Assembly: GCA_903882875.1 (NCBI GenBank)
Contig: CAIRYQ010000011.1
Span: forward strand, 1 to 64,000
Source of the DNA: an uncultured Spartobacteria bacterium
GTDB taxonomy: Bacteria > Verrucomicrobiota > Verrucomicrobiia > Chthoniobacterales > Chthoniobacteraceae
Direction: 5' to 3'
DNA length: 64,000 nt
Part shown: positions 1 through 6,873 of the stretch, piece by piece
Position numbering within the stretch: position 1 is the first letter of the stretch
Layout: every line of letters begins with the position of its first letter
Notes under the pieces: generated by a model
Seen by the model: only the letters and a program-made list of their open reading frames with translations
What the model was told of the DNA's origin: nothing
Databases searched by the model: none
Made by a program: the position numbers and the translations under genes

Positions 1-241
1 GAATCCTCTGCTCGAACGCTACGCGATCTCACCCGTCGTTGAAGTTCCATGCGTTCGGTATCAGTAAGAATCAATGGTTGAATGGCCATTCGCCAATCTT
101 ATCTCATGTGTGGCCGAAGTCAATGTTACGTTGCACTAGCGCCCTTTGCAGTTCAAATGAGGAATTGAGCGACCTCCCTGAAAATGCGGCAAAGTCGCGG
201 GCCATCCTCCGGCGGAAATTTTCCGGCACAGGCTGTCCGCT

Positions 242-300
242 GCCGCTACTCGCTCGGCAAACTCACCAAGCTCTGGCTCGTGCTGCGCGGGTGGCTTGGG
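242..300 (+). repeat. 59-bp direct repeat, copy 1
   Basis: This segment recurs at 705-763 with four mismatches by my count. In the shared frame both copies read RYSLGK(L/F)TKLWLVLRGWLG. Three of the four differences are silent (CGC/CGT, ACC/ACG, CTG/CTC) and one changes Leu to Phe, so the repeat may be protein-coding rather than merely structural. Confidence 0.7.
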
Positions 301-432
301 ATTCTGGGCAGAGCCGTCGCGCGGCGGTTCGCAGAGGTGCGCCCGCCGAAAAGGCACGGGCCGATTCGTCCCGGCATGGCTGTTGGCGGTTTCGCAGTTG
401 TTCCCACAGGCATCATCCATGAACGAAATCGA

Positions 433-560
433 ATCAACGGAGATGCAAATCGGTTCAATGATGAACCCAAACCGCATCAATGATGATTCAAATCGGATCA
501 ATGATGAACCGAAACCGTATCAACGATGATTCAAATCGCATCAATGATGAACCGATTCGG
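433..560. repeat. six-unit 21/22-bp tandem array
   Basis: Units start at about 433, 454, 476, 497, 519 and 540, giving alternating steps of 21 and 22 bp and hence a 43-bp double unit. The core is ATCAATGATGA followed alternately by TTCAAATCG and ACCGAAACCG. The array lies in non-coding, AT-rich sequence and resembles an iteron-like set of protein-binding sites. What binds it is unknown. Confidence 0.8.
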
Positions 561-564
561 ATTA

Positions 565-590
565 AAATTGATGCCAAAGGACATCAATTT
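565..590. repeat. perfect 9-bp inverted repeat
   Basis: AAATTGATG (565-573) and CATCAATTT (582-590) are perfect reverse complements separated by 8 bp. The arm CATCAAT also resembles the core of the adjacent tandem array. The two-fold symmetry suggests an operator-type binding site for a dimeric regulator; no T-run follows, so a terminator is less likely. Confidence 0.6.
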
Positions 591-664
591 CGGCCAATAT
601 TCCACCAATAAAGAGCCTCCATCCAATGAGTTGTGAATCCATTCGTGAAATCTCCCCGGATTGC

Positions 665-784
665 ATGAAAACCATGCGCCTCGACCGCTGTCAGGTCTTC
701 GACCGCCGTTACTCGCTCGGCAAATTCACGAAGCTCTGGCTCGTGCTCCGCGGGTGGCTTGGGGGCGCTGGGGTAACGGATTGA
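665..784 (+). CDS. possible 39-residue small protein
   Basis: The frame runs from ATG at 665 to TGA at 784 and encodes a basic, Trp/Leu-rich peptide with the core RYSLGKFTKLWLVLRGWLG. That core is shared with a second frame about 460 bp upstream, and three of four nucleotide differences between the copies are silent, which hints at translation. The LWLVLRGWLG stretch is amphipathic or membrane-seeking. No ribosome-binding site is obvious. I do not recognise the family, and a chance frame inside a DNA repeat remains possible. Confidence 0.3.
   Translation: MKTMRLDRCQVFDRRYSLGKFTKLWLVLRGWLGGAGVTD
705..763 (+). repeat. 59-bp direct repeat, copy 2
   Basis: Second copy of the segment at 242-300, with four mismatches. 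It lies inside the small frame 665-784. Confidence 0.7.
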
Positions 785-790
785 GTGATC

Positions 791-1636
791 CTATTCGCCG
801 TCTTCGGGCTTTTCATGATCGGCGATCCAACGTCTCCTGTAACAAAAATATGCCGCGTGTCCGATGTCGTTCGCAAAAGTCGCGTTGAATGAGGCACCCA
901 CAACTGCACCAATGATCGGAATCATCTGAAGTGCCTTGCGCTTGGTCAGATTTATTCCGAGCGATTTTGCGAATTGGCGCAGCGCAGCCAGAAGTGATTG
1001 GGCTCCGATCTGCTTCGCGGCAAGATCGGCAGCCATCTTCTTCCACGCAACTTTGATCAAGATTTGCTCGATCTGCTTGAGAAAGATCAATGCTTCCAGT
1101 TTTGCTGCAACGTCGCTTGCTGTTCCGGTTCGCAGGATGTGAATAACGTATTCCTGTTCTTCAGGCTTGGTTGGGTCGTATCCGTAACAGATGCCCATCT
1201 GTTGAATGAGGCGGATGACAACAGTGAAGAGCGCAGGAATATCCGCTGCAAGGCCTGGCAAACCTAACGCGCCTGTCGCGCCGCCCTCTGCTGCTGCGTA
1301 GCCCAAATGCCAGTTCCAGCAACTTTGTGCTTCTTCGTCGGATGCGGCTAGATGCTGCCACAATTCGGGATTCTCTCCAAAAACCAAACGTCGCTTGGCG
1401 ACTTTCTCTGTAATCGCCGGAGCATCAACGATGTGTTTCGAGAGGTTTGAAATGCCCACCAAAAAGCCTTCGATCGCTTTGGCGACCACATCTTGAACGC
1501 TATCAGGAATAAGCATCTCCGCGGCTTTCTGCGCGGGCCAAAGAATAAAGCTCCCGACTTGTGCCAACCAGCCTGGGCCCTCTTGTTCCCAGCGTTCAAT
1601 CTCAGCCTTTGCTTTTACTATGTAGTCTTCGCTCAT
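791..1636 (-). CDS. EcsC family protein
   Basis: The 281-residue product matches my memory of EcsC-family proteins, a poorly understood bacterial family named after the third gene of the Bacillus ecs locus. It has alternating hydrophobic helices and Gly/Ala-rich segments, for example GALGLPGLAADIPALFTVVI near residue 120 and MIPIIGAVVGASFNA near the C-terminus, which suggest membrane association. I start it at the ATG reading MSEDYIVKAK; the frame continues upstream only as antisense sequence of dxs. Its base composition is visibly lower in GC than the neighbouring genes and it sits beside a repeat-rich stretch, so it may have been acquired. Its function cannot be inferred from context. Confidence 0.7.
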   Translation of the reverse strand: MSEDYIVKAKAEIERWEQEGPGWLAQVGSFILWPAQKAAEMLIPDSVQDVVAKAIEGFLVGISNLSKHIVDAPAITEKVAKRRLVFGENPELWQHLAASDEEAQSCWNWHLGYAAAEGGATGALGLPGLAADIPALFTVVIRLIQQMGICYGYDPTKPEEQEYVIHILRTGTASDVAAKLEALIFLKQIEQILIKVAWKKMAADLAAKQIGAQSLLAALRQFAKSLGINLTKRKALQMIPIIGAVVGASFNATFANDIGHAAYFCYRRRWIADHEKPEDGE

Positions 1637-1674
1637 GGCTGTTTTGGGAGTTTGAGTCTGAGTGAAGTATTGGG

Positions 1675-3597
1675 TTACGCCACGCTCTTTGCGCCCTTTG
1701 CGGCGGGCAGCGCGGCGAGGATGGTCTTGACGGTGTTCTCCACGGTGAGGCCGTGCTTTTTGCGCAGGATGTCCGGCGCGCCGTGCTCGACGAACTGGTC
1801 GGGCCAGCCGATGCGGACGACGGGCGTGGTGATGCGCTGCGTGGAGAGGTGCTCGATGACGGCGCAGCCGAAGCCGTTGTGCAGGACGTGGTCCTCGATG
1901 GTGCAGATCACGTCCACGCTGCGGCCGAAGAATTCGATCAGCGCGGTGTCGAGCGGCTTGATCCAGCGCGGGTTGATGACGGCGGTGGAGATGCCCTGCG
2001 CTTCGAGCTGCGCGGCGGCCTGCTCGGCCATCTGGCACATTCCGCCGAGGCCGAGGATGGCGACGCGGACGGGCTGAGTGCTGCCGTGCTTCACGACTTC
2101 GGCCTTGCCGATTTCGAGGAGCTTCGGCTGCGCCTTGGGCTGCACGCCGGTGCCGCTGCCGCGCGGGTAGCGGATGGCGGTGGGGCCTTCGGTGTGGTTC
2201 GCCATGGTCCAGAGCATGTCGCAGAATTCGTCCTCATCCTTCGGCTGCATGTGGATGAGGTTCGGGATGTGGCGGAGGTAGCCGATGTCGAAGAGGCCGT
2301 GGTGCGTCGGGCCGTCGTCGCCGCTGAGGCCGCCGCGATCCATGCACATGCGCACGGGGAGATTTTGCAGCGCGATGTCGTGGATGATCATGTCGTACGC
2401 GCGCTGCATGAAGGTGGAGTAGATCGCGAGGAAGGGCGTGAAGCCTTCGCACGCGAGCCCGGCGGCGAAGAGCGCGGCGTGCTCCTCGGCGATGCCGACA
2501 TCGAAATAGCGAGTCGGGTGTTCCTTTGCGAAGCTGATGAGCCCGGTGCCGCTGGGCATGGCACCGGTGATGGCGACGAGCTTGTTGTTCGTCGTGGCGA
2601 ATTTCGAGAGCGTCGTGCCGAGCAGTTCGCTGTAGGTCGGCGTGGGCGTGGGCTTCGTCTTGCCGGTCTCGGGCTCGAATTTGCCGAGGCCGTGGAATTT
2701 CATCGGACTCTGGAGCGCGGGCTCGTAGCCCTTGCCCTTCGTGGTGAGGATGTGCAGCAGCACGGGCTCCTCCTGCGTCTTCAGGAATTCGAGCGTGTGC
2801 ATGAGCGTCGGGATGTCGTGCCCGTCCACCGGCCCGTAGTAGCGGAAGCCGAGATCCTCGAAGAGCACGCTGTTTGCGATGAGGCCCTTCATGCCGGTCT
2901 CGACGCGCTTCGCGAAATTCTTGATGCGCTTGCCGAGGAGCTTCTCGACGAGCCGAGCCGCGCGGTCGTGCAGATGCGAGTAGGTTTCGCTCGTGGCGAT
3001 CTTGTTGAAGTAGCGCGCGATGGCCCCGACGTTGCGGTCAATGCTCCACTCGTTGTCGTTGAGGATGACGATGAACTTCTTCGTCTGCTCGGCGGCGTTG
3101 TTCAGCGCCTCGTAGGTCACGCCGCAGGTGAATGCCGCGTCGCCAGCGACGGCGACGACATGTTCGTCCGATCCGCGGAGATCACGCGCGACCGCCATTC
3201 CGAGCGCCGCGCTCACGGCGGTGCCGGCGTGGCCCGCGCCGTAGCAGTCGTGCTCGCTTTCCGTGCGGAGCAGGAATCCGTTCAGCCCCTCGTATTGGCG
3301 GATGGTCTCGAATCGCTCGCGGCGTCCGGTGAAAATTTTGTGGACGTAGCCCTGATGCGAGACGTCGAAAACAAACTTGTCCTTCGGCGTGGTGAAGACG
3401 CGGTGCAGCGCGATGGTCAGCTCGACGACGCCGAGATTCGGCCCGAGATGGCCGCCGACGGATGTCGGGTTGTCGTCCGACATCACGCGGATCAGCTCGT
3501 CACGAACCTCCTGCGCGAGCTGCGGCAGAAGGTTGTCGGGCACCGCCTTCACGTCGGCCGGGGAATTGATGGTGGACAGGATGTTGGTGGTGGTCAT
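1675..3597 (-). CDS. dxs: 1-deoxy-D-xylulose-5-phosphate synthase
   Basis: This 640-residue protein catalyses the thiamine-diphosphate-dependent condensation of pyruvate and glyceraldehyde 3-phosphate, the first step of the MEP isoprenoid pathway in the cytosol. Length and domain order fit the family. Visible landmarks are HLGPNLGVVEL near residue 50, DVSHQGY with His81, the catalytic-glutamate region AEEHA (Glu371), and DRGGLSGDDGPTHHG. It is a divergent form: the thiamine/Mg-binding motif normally written GDG reads GDAAFT at residues 152-157, although the downstream NDN (180-182) is kept, and the usual GTGHSSTS reads GAGHAGTA. xseB lies 73 bp upstream on the same strand, so the two may be co-transcribed. 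Function assignment is strong despite the motif change. Confidence 0.93.
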   Translation of the reverse strand: MTTTNILSTINSPADVKAVPDNLLPQLAQEVRDELIRVMSDDNPTSVGGHLGPNLGVVELTIALHRVFTTPKDKFVFDVSHQGYVHKIFTGRRERFETIRQYEGLNGFLLRTESEHDCYGAGHAGTAVSAALGMAVARDLRGSDEHVVAVAGDAAFTCGVTYEALNNAAEQTKKFIVILNDNEWSIDRNVGAIARYFNKIATSETYSHLHDRAARLVEKLLGKRIKNFAKRVETGMKGLIANSVLFEDLGFRYYGPVDGHDIPTLMHTLEFLKTQEEPVLLHILTTKGKGYEPALQSPMKFHGLGKFEPETGKTKPTPTPTYSELLGTTLSKFATTNNKLVAITGAMPSGTGLISFAKEHPTRYFDVGIAEEHAALFAAGLACEGFTPFLAIYSTFMQRAYDMIIHDIALQNLPVRMCMDRGGLSGDDGPTHHGLFDIGYLRHIPNLIHMQPKDEDEFCDMLWTMANHTEGPTAIRYPRGSGTGVQPKAQPKLLEIGKAEVVKHGSTQPVRVAILGLGGMCQMAEQAAAQLEAQGISTAVINPRWIKPLDTALIEFFGRSVDVICTIEDHVLHNGFGCAVIEHLSTQRITTPVVRIGWPDQFVEHGAPDILRKKHGLTVENTVKTILAALPAAKGAKSVA

Positions 3598-3615
3598 CGG
3601 GATGGTTGGGATAGA

Positions 3616-3641
3616 AATGCGTCGTGCAAATGCGTCGTGCA
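3616..3641. repeat. two perfect 13-bp tandem copies
   Basis: AATGCGTCGTGCA occurs twice head to tail in the spacer between xseB and dxs, just upstream of the dxs start. It may be a slippage duplication or a double binding site; nothing else supports a regulatory role. Confidence 0.6.
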
Positions 3642-3670
3642 GTTCCAGGGGAGTTTTGAAGTGAAGGGGA

Positions 3671-3976
3671 TCAGAAAAGATTCGCGTCGCGGGGGCCGGC
3701 CTTGCGCTGAGGAACGGGAGAGTCCGCCTTTGCCTCGGGATCGAACGCCTTCAGCTCCGGGTCCGCGCCCGCCTGCCGCCGGATGATTTCGATCTTCTTC
3801 TCCGCCTCGGCGAGCTTCTGCTGGCATGTCTTCACGAGCTTGATGCCCTCCTCGTAGTTCACGATGAGGCGCTCAAGCGGGAGATCTTCGCGCTCCATTT
3901 CCTCGACAAGACCTTCGAGCCGGCCGATCGCCGTTTCAAATGTCTGTTCGTTGGAAGCTTCGCTGCTTTTTGCCAT
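3671..3976 (-). CDS. xseB: exodeoxyribonuclease VII small subunit
   Basis: The 101-residue product fits XseB, the small subunit that assembles in several copies with XseA into the single-strand-specific exonuclease VII. The family signature is the central helical hairpin with FETAIGRLEGLVEEME and PLERLIVNYEEGIKLVKTCQ, followed by a charged tail after AEAEKKIEII. I chose the ATG at 3976 (MAKSSEASNE), which has GAAGG a few bases upstream; the longer frame from 4012 adds an atypical basic segment. It lies upstream of dxs on the same strand, an arrangement seen in many bacteria. xseA is not in the window. Confidence 0.88.
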   Translation of the reverse strand: MAKSSEASNEQTFETAIGRLEGLVEEMEREDLPLERLIVNYEEGIKLVKTCQQKLAEAEKKIEIIRRQAGADPELKAFDPEAKADSPVPQRKAGPRDANLF

Positions 3977-4054
3977 CACCGCCTTCGTAGCGCGCTTTGT
4001 GCAGTTCCTCAACCGCCAATTCCACGGGCACCGAAGCTGCTAAAGGAAGGCAAA

Positions 4055-4624
4055 ATGGTGCCCAGCCGCCGAAATGCCGGATTCTCGCTCGTTGAACTTC
4101 TCGTCGCGATGTTCATCGGCGTCGTTCTGTACGCGCTGGTCGTCGGCCCGAGCCGTGAGCACGTCCGGCGGCAGAAGCTCGCGGACTGCGCGGAAAACCT
4201 GCGCAAGCTGCACATGGTTCTCACGCTCTATGCGAACGAACACGACGGCGCGTTCCCGGTCGCGGCGGGCGCGCGCAGTTCCGACGAGATCCTCGCATCG
4301 CTGGTGCCGCGCTACACGAGCGACCGCACATTTTTCTCCTGCCCGGCGACCGGGCACGGCGGGCACACCGACTTTGCCGTCGTGACGGGCCTGCGGAAAG
4401 ATTCGCCCGTCTCGCTGCTCGCGTCCGATGCGCAGGTGAACGCGGAGCCGAAACTGCGCGGCGCGAAAATCTTCGCGGACACCGAGGGCGCGCGCGGCGG
4501 CAACCACGGCGCTGCCGGCGGCAACCTGCTTTTCACGGACGGCCATGTGGAAACCACCGGCACCGCCGCTCCGCGCGATCTCTCCCCGCCTGCCGGAGCA
4601 AAAATTCTGAACCCTGCGCAATGA
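4055..4624 (+). CDS. type II secretion/pilin-like protein with prepilin N-terminus
   Basis: The 189-residue protein begins with a prepilin leader: a short basic leader, then GFSLVELLVAMFIGVVLYAL, in which cleavage after Gly and N-methylation of Phe are expected. The rest resembles the pseudopilin-like proteins abundant in planctomycetes and verrucomicrobia: a helix with RRQKLADCAENLRKLHMVL, a CPAT segment and a C-terminal GNHGAAGGNLLFTDGHVE close to the H-X9-DG signature of that group. It probably sits in the inner membrane or a pseudopilus. Its TGA overlaps the ATG of the next gene (ATGA), so the two are translationally coupled and may act together. The substrate or machine it serves is unknown. 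Confidence 0.75.
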   Translation: MVPSRRNAGFSLVELLVAMFIGVVLYALVVGPSREHVRRQKLADCAENLRKLHMVLTLYANEHDGAFPVAAGARSSDEILASLVPRYTSDRTFFSCPATGHGGHTDFAVVTGLRKDSPVSLLASDAQVNAEPKLRGAKIFADTEGARGGNHGAAGGNLLFTDGHVETTGTAAPRDLSPPAGAKILNPAQ

Positions 4625-6813
4625 AACTCGTCGTCCCCATCAAAGAACTGCCCGTTTCCAGCCCGACCCCCGCGAAGCGCGGACGCGGTTTCTGGATTCT
4701 CGCCGCACTGATCGCCACCGTGCTGATCGCCGCCGTGCTCGGAGGTGGCTGGTATTATTTTTTCGGCCGCAAGCCGAAGGTCTCGATGACCGTCGGGCTC
4801 GAATTGAACGGCAATGCCGCCACGCGCGGCCTGTGGTCCGTCGGCACGGGCGAGGTGCTGCTCGTCGGCGATGGCGACGTTCATCTGATCGACACCGCGT
4901 CGCGGAAGAAAAAATGGACCGCGCAGATTCCAAAATCCACGACGCCCGATCCCGCGTGGCAGGCGACGATGAACGCGCGGTTTGTGCGGCTTCAGGCGTG
5001 GGCCGACGAGCTTTCGCGCAAACGCGGGAGCCTCACGGATGCCGAGGAGATCATCGCGTTCAACGCCGACGCCGCGAAGTACCACGAGGAGCTGACGGCC
5101 GTTCTCGCCGAGGCTGCAAAGCCGAACGCGCGCGCCGCGTCCGCGACCGAACATCAGCCCGAGCAGCAGCCCGTGCGTGTGCCGGATGCGGAGGATGTGT
5201 TCGGCGGTGATCGCTCCAAGGTGGATCGCCTTCACCCGATCGAGGACATGCGCTTGCAGTTGCTGGCGGATCGGATCCGGAAGCGCGAGGGGAAACTCGG
5301 TGCCCTCAAGTCAGACATGATCCTCAAGAAAGGACGCGCAATCACGGCAGTGCAAAAGGTGGCTGCCACCGACGCCGAAGCCCGCTACAACACGGAACTG
5401 GCCGAGCAGCAGAACGACGAGGAGTCGCTGGCCAAGCTCAAGCCGAAAGAGCCGACGCCGGTCGTGACAGCGCAGCGTGCGGAAACCGAGGACGGGCCGC
5501 CTGCCTTCGACGATGAGTTTGCAAGCGCGAGCCCAAAGGCCGCGATCTGCAAAGACCGGATCTGGATCATCGAAGGGCGGCACGCCGTCGCCTTTGATCG
5601 CAACTCGGGAGCGGTGAAGGCGGATGTCGGCCTCGCAGGGCCGGCTCGCCAGATTTTTGCGGACGGCGACACGGCGATCATTGTCGCGTCCGCAGGGGCG
5701 AGCGCGGCGCAGATCACGAAGCTGACGGCGAATGCCCAGCCGCAGGCGATGTATTACTCCACGGGCCGCCGAGAACCCGCGTTCACATTCTCGGGGCGCT
5801 CGCAGACGCCGAACGTGCAGGATTTGCGCACAGAATTTTCCGCCGTCGGCGGCAGCCCGCTGCGCGTGGACATTCGGCTGAAGGAAAAGAACGTGACGGC
5901 GCGCGACGCGATCAAGCCCGGCTCGGAAAAGGAACTGGAAGCCGCGGCTGGCGGTGCCGCCGCGCACTCGGCGGACGAGATGAAATCCATCGCCGCCCTC
6001 ATCCGCAACGACGCAGCGCGGCTGAACGGCTCGGCTGTCGGGCAGATGGACGACAGCACGTATGAGATCACGCTCAGGCGTCCGTTCGATCCTGCCGTGC
6101 CCGAGTGGAACGGCATCCTGCGCGGCCGCGTGCAGATATTCTCCACGCCGACGCTGCACCTCATCACCGCGGGCACGAAGCTGCTCGCATTCGATCGCAT
6201 GAACAAAAAAATCTGGGAGGCCGTGCTCGGCAGCCCCGTGCCGATTTTCGGCGGCGACACCGGTGCAGACGGTTCGCCTCAGCCGTGGTTCGAGACAGGC
6301 GGCCGGCTTTTCTTTGCCGACGGCGCATTCCTCACGGCGTTCGACAGCGCGAGCGGGCAGGTCGCGTGGCGGCTGCCGAGCGTCGGCATCCGCAAGGTGG
6401 TGATGGACGGCGAGGGATTCCTCTACGTGCTGTCGGGAAATTCGCGCGTCGAGAGCCTTACGTTCGCGATGGATGCGAGCTTCGGGGACTCGGTGCCGAT
6501 CACGTTGCGCGTGAATCCCGCCGACGGAAAAATCATGTGGAAGGTGGAAAAATATCAGGACGTGTGGGCGTCCGGCAAAGACGTGTACGCGCTGCGCGAA
6601 TCTCAGAATCCGCACGACATCGAGGAGCAGGTCTTCAACCGCGACAAGCCCGCCGCGGCCCGAGTGAAGCTCTACAAGCTCAGCCGCGGGAGCGGAAACC
6701 CGCTCTGGGAATGGTTCCAGCCGCGCCGCCCGTTCGCGGTCGAGGCGCACGGCAAAAGCGTGGCGCTGCTCTTCGCCGAGGAACTGCAAATCATCAGCTC
6801 GATCTGCTGGTAG
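4621..6813 (+). CDS. membrane-anchored PQQ-like beta-propeller protein
   Basis: The 730-residue protein has a short basic cytoplasmic N-terminus, one transmembrane segment at about residues 22-48 (ILAALIATVLIAAVL) and a large exported domain. Repeats such as GEVLLVGDGDVHLIDTASRK, GAFLTAFDSASGQVAWRLP and NPADGKIMWKVEKYQDVW are typical of PQQ-like or WD-like propeller blades. A charged helical stretch around residues 115-290 interrupts the propeller. The start overlaps the stop of the preceding pseudopilin gene by four bases. The propeller may be a scaffold like BamB, but no enzymatic residue can be pointed to and no function is claimed. Confidence 0.65.
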   Translation: MKLVVPIKELPVSSPTPAKRGRGFWILAALIATVLIAAVLGGGWYYFFGRKPKVSMTVGLELNGNAATRGLWSVGTGEVLLVGDGDVHLIDTASRKKKWTAQIPKSTTPDPAWQATMNARFVRLQAWADELSRKRGSLTDAEEIIAFNADAAKYHEELTAVLAEAAKPNARAASATEHQPEQQPVRVPDAEDVFGGDRSKVDRLHPIEDMRLQLLADRIRKREGKLGALKSDMILKKGRAITAVQKVAATDAEARYNTELAEQQNDEESLAKLKPKEPTPVVTAQRAETEDGPPAFDDEFASASPKAAICKDRIWIIEGRHAVAFDRNSGAVKADVGLAGPARQIFADGDTAIIVASAGASAAQITKLTANAQPQAMYYSTGRREPAFTFSGRSQTPNVQDLRTEFSAVGGSPLRVDIRLKEKNVTARDAIKPGSEKELEAAAGGAAAHSADEMKSIAALIRNDAARLNGSAVGQMDDSTYEITLRRPFDPAVPEWNGILRGRVQIFSTPTLHLITAGTKLLAFDRMNKKIWEAVLGSPVPIFGGDTGADGSPQPWFETGGRLFFADGAFLTAFDSASGQVAWRLPSVGIRKVVMDGEGFLYVLSGNSRVESLTFAMDASFGDSVPITLRVNPADGKIMWKVEKYQDVWASGKDVYALRESQNPHDIEEQVFNRDKPAAARVKLYKLSRGSGNPLWEWFQPRRPFAVEAHGKSVALLFAEELQIISSICW

Positions 6814-6873
6814 CCGGCTCGGAAAAATAATTCGCGCTTTGACGCGGCGGCGCGGGGCATAGAGTCGGATGCA

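Larger units (their letters stand above)
1..790. other. repeat-bearing intergenic region without a firm gene
   Basis: No recognisable protein family is encoded here. The stretch contains two copies of a 59-bp segment (242-300 and 705-763), a six-unit 21/22-bp tandem array (433-560) and a perfect 9-bp inverted repeat (565-590). From about 420 to 660 it is clearly more AT-rich than most of the window. Two small plus-strand frames, 184-483 and 665-784, share the peptide RYSLGK(L/F)TKLWLVLRGWLG; only the second is listed as a tentative gene. The left edge is cut by the window, so a gene beginning further left cannot be excluded. Confidence 0.6.

Noticed and set aside
433-560. CRISPR array
   Set aside because: The unit length is only 21/22 bp with no spacer sequence; it is a simple tandem array.
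1637-2038. N-terminal extension of the EcsC frame
   Set aside because: The extension runs inside dxs and reads as Arg/His/Pro-rich antisense sequence; MSEDYIVKAK is a natural start.
1753-3786. 677-codon plus-strand frame opposite dxs and xseB
   Set aside because: It is the antisense of two well-supported genes. Its product is Ala/Arg/Glu/Val-rich without domain motifs, as expected from antisense frames in GC-rich DNA.
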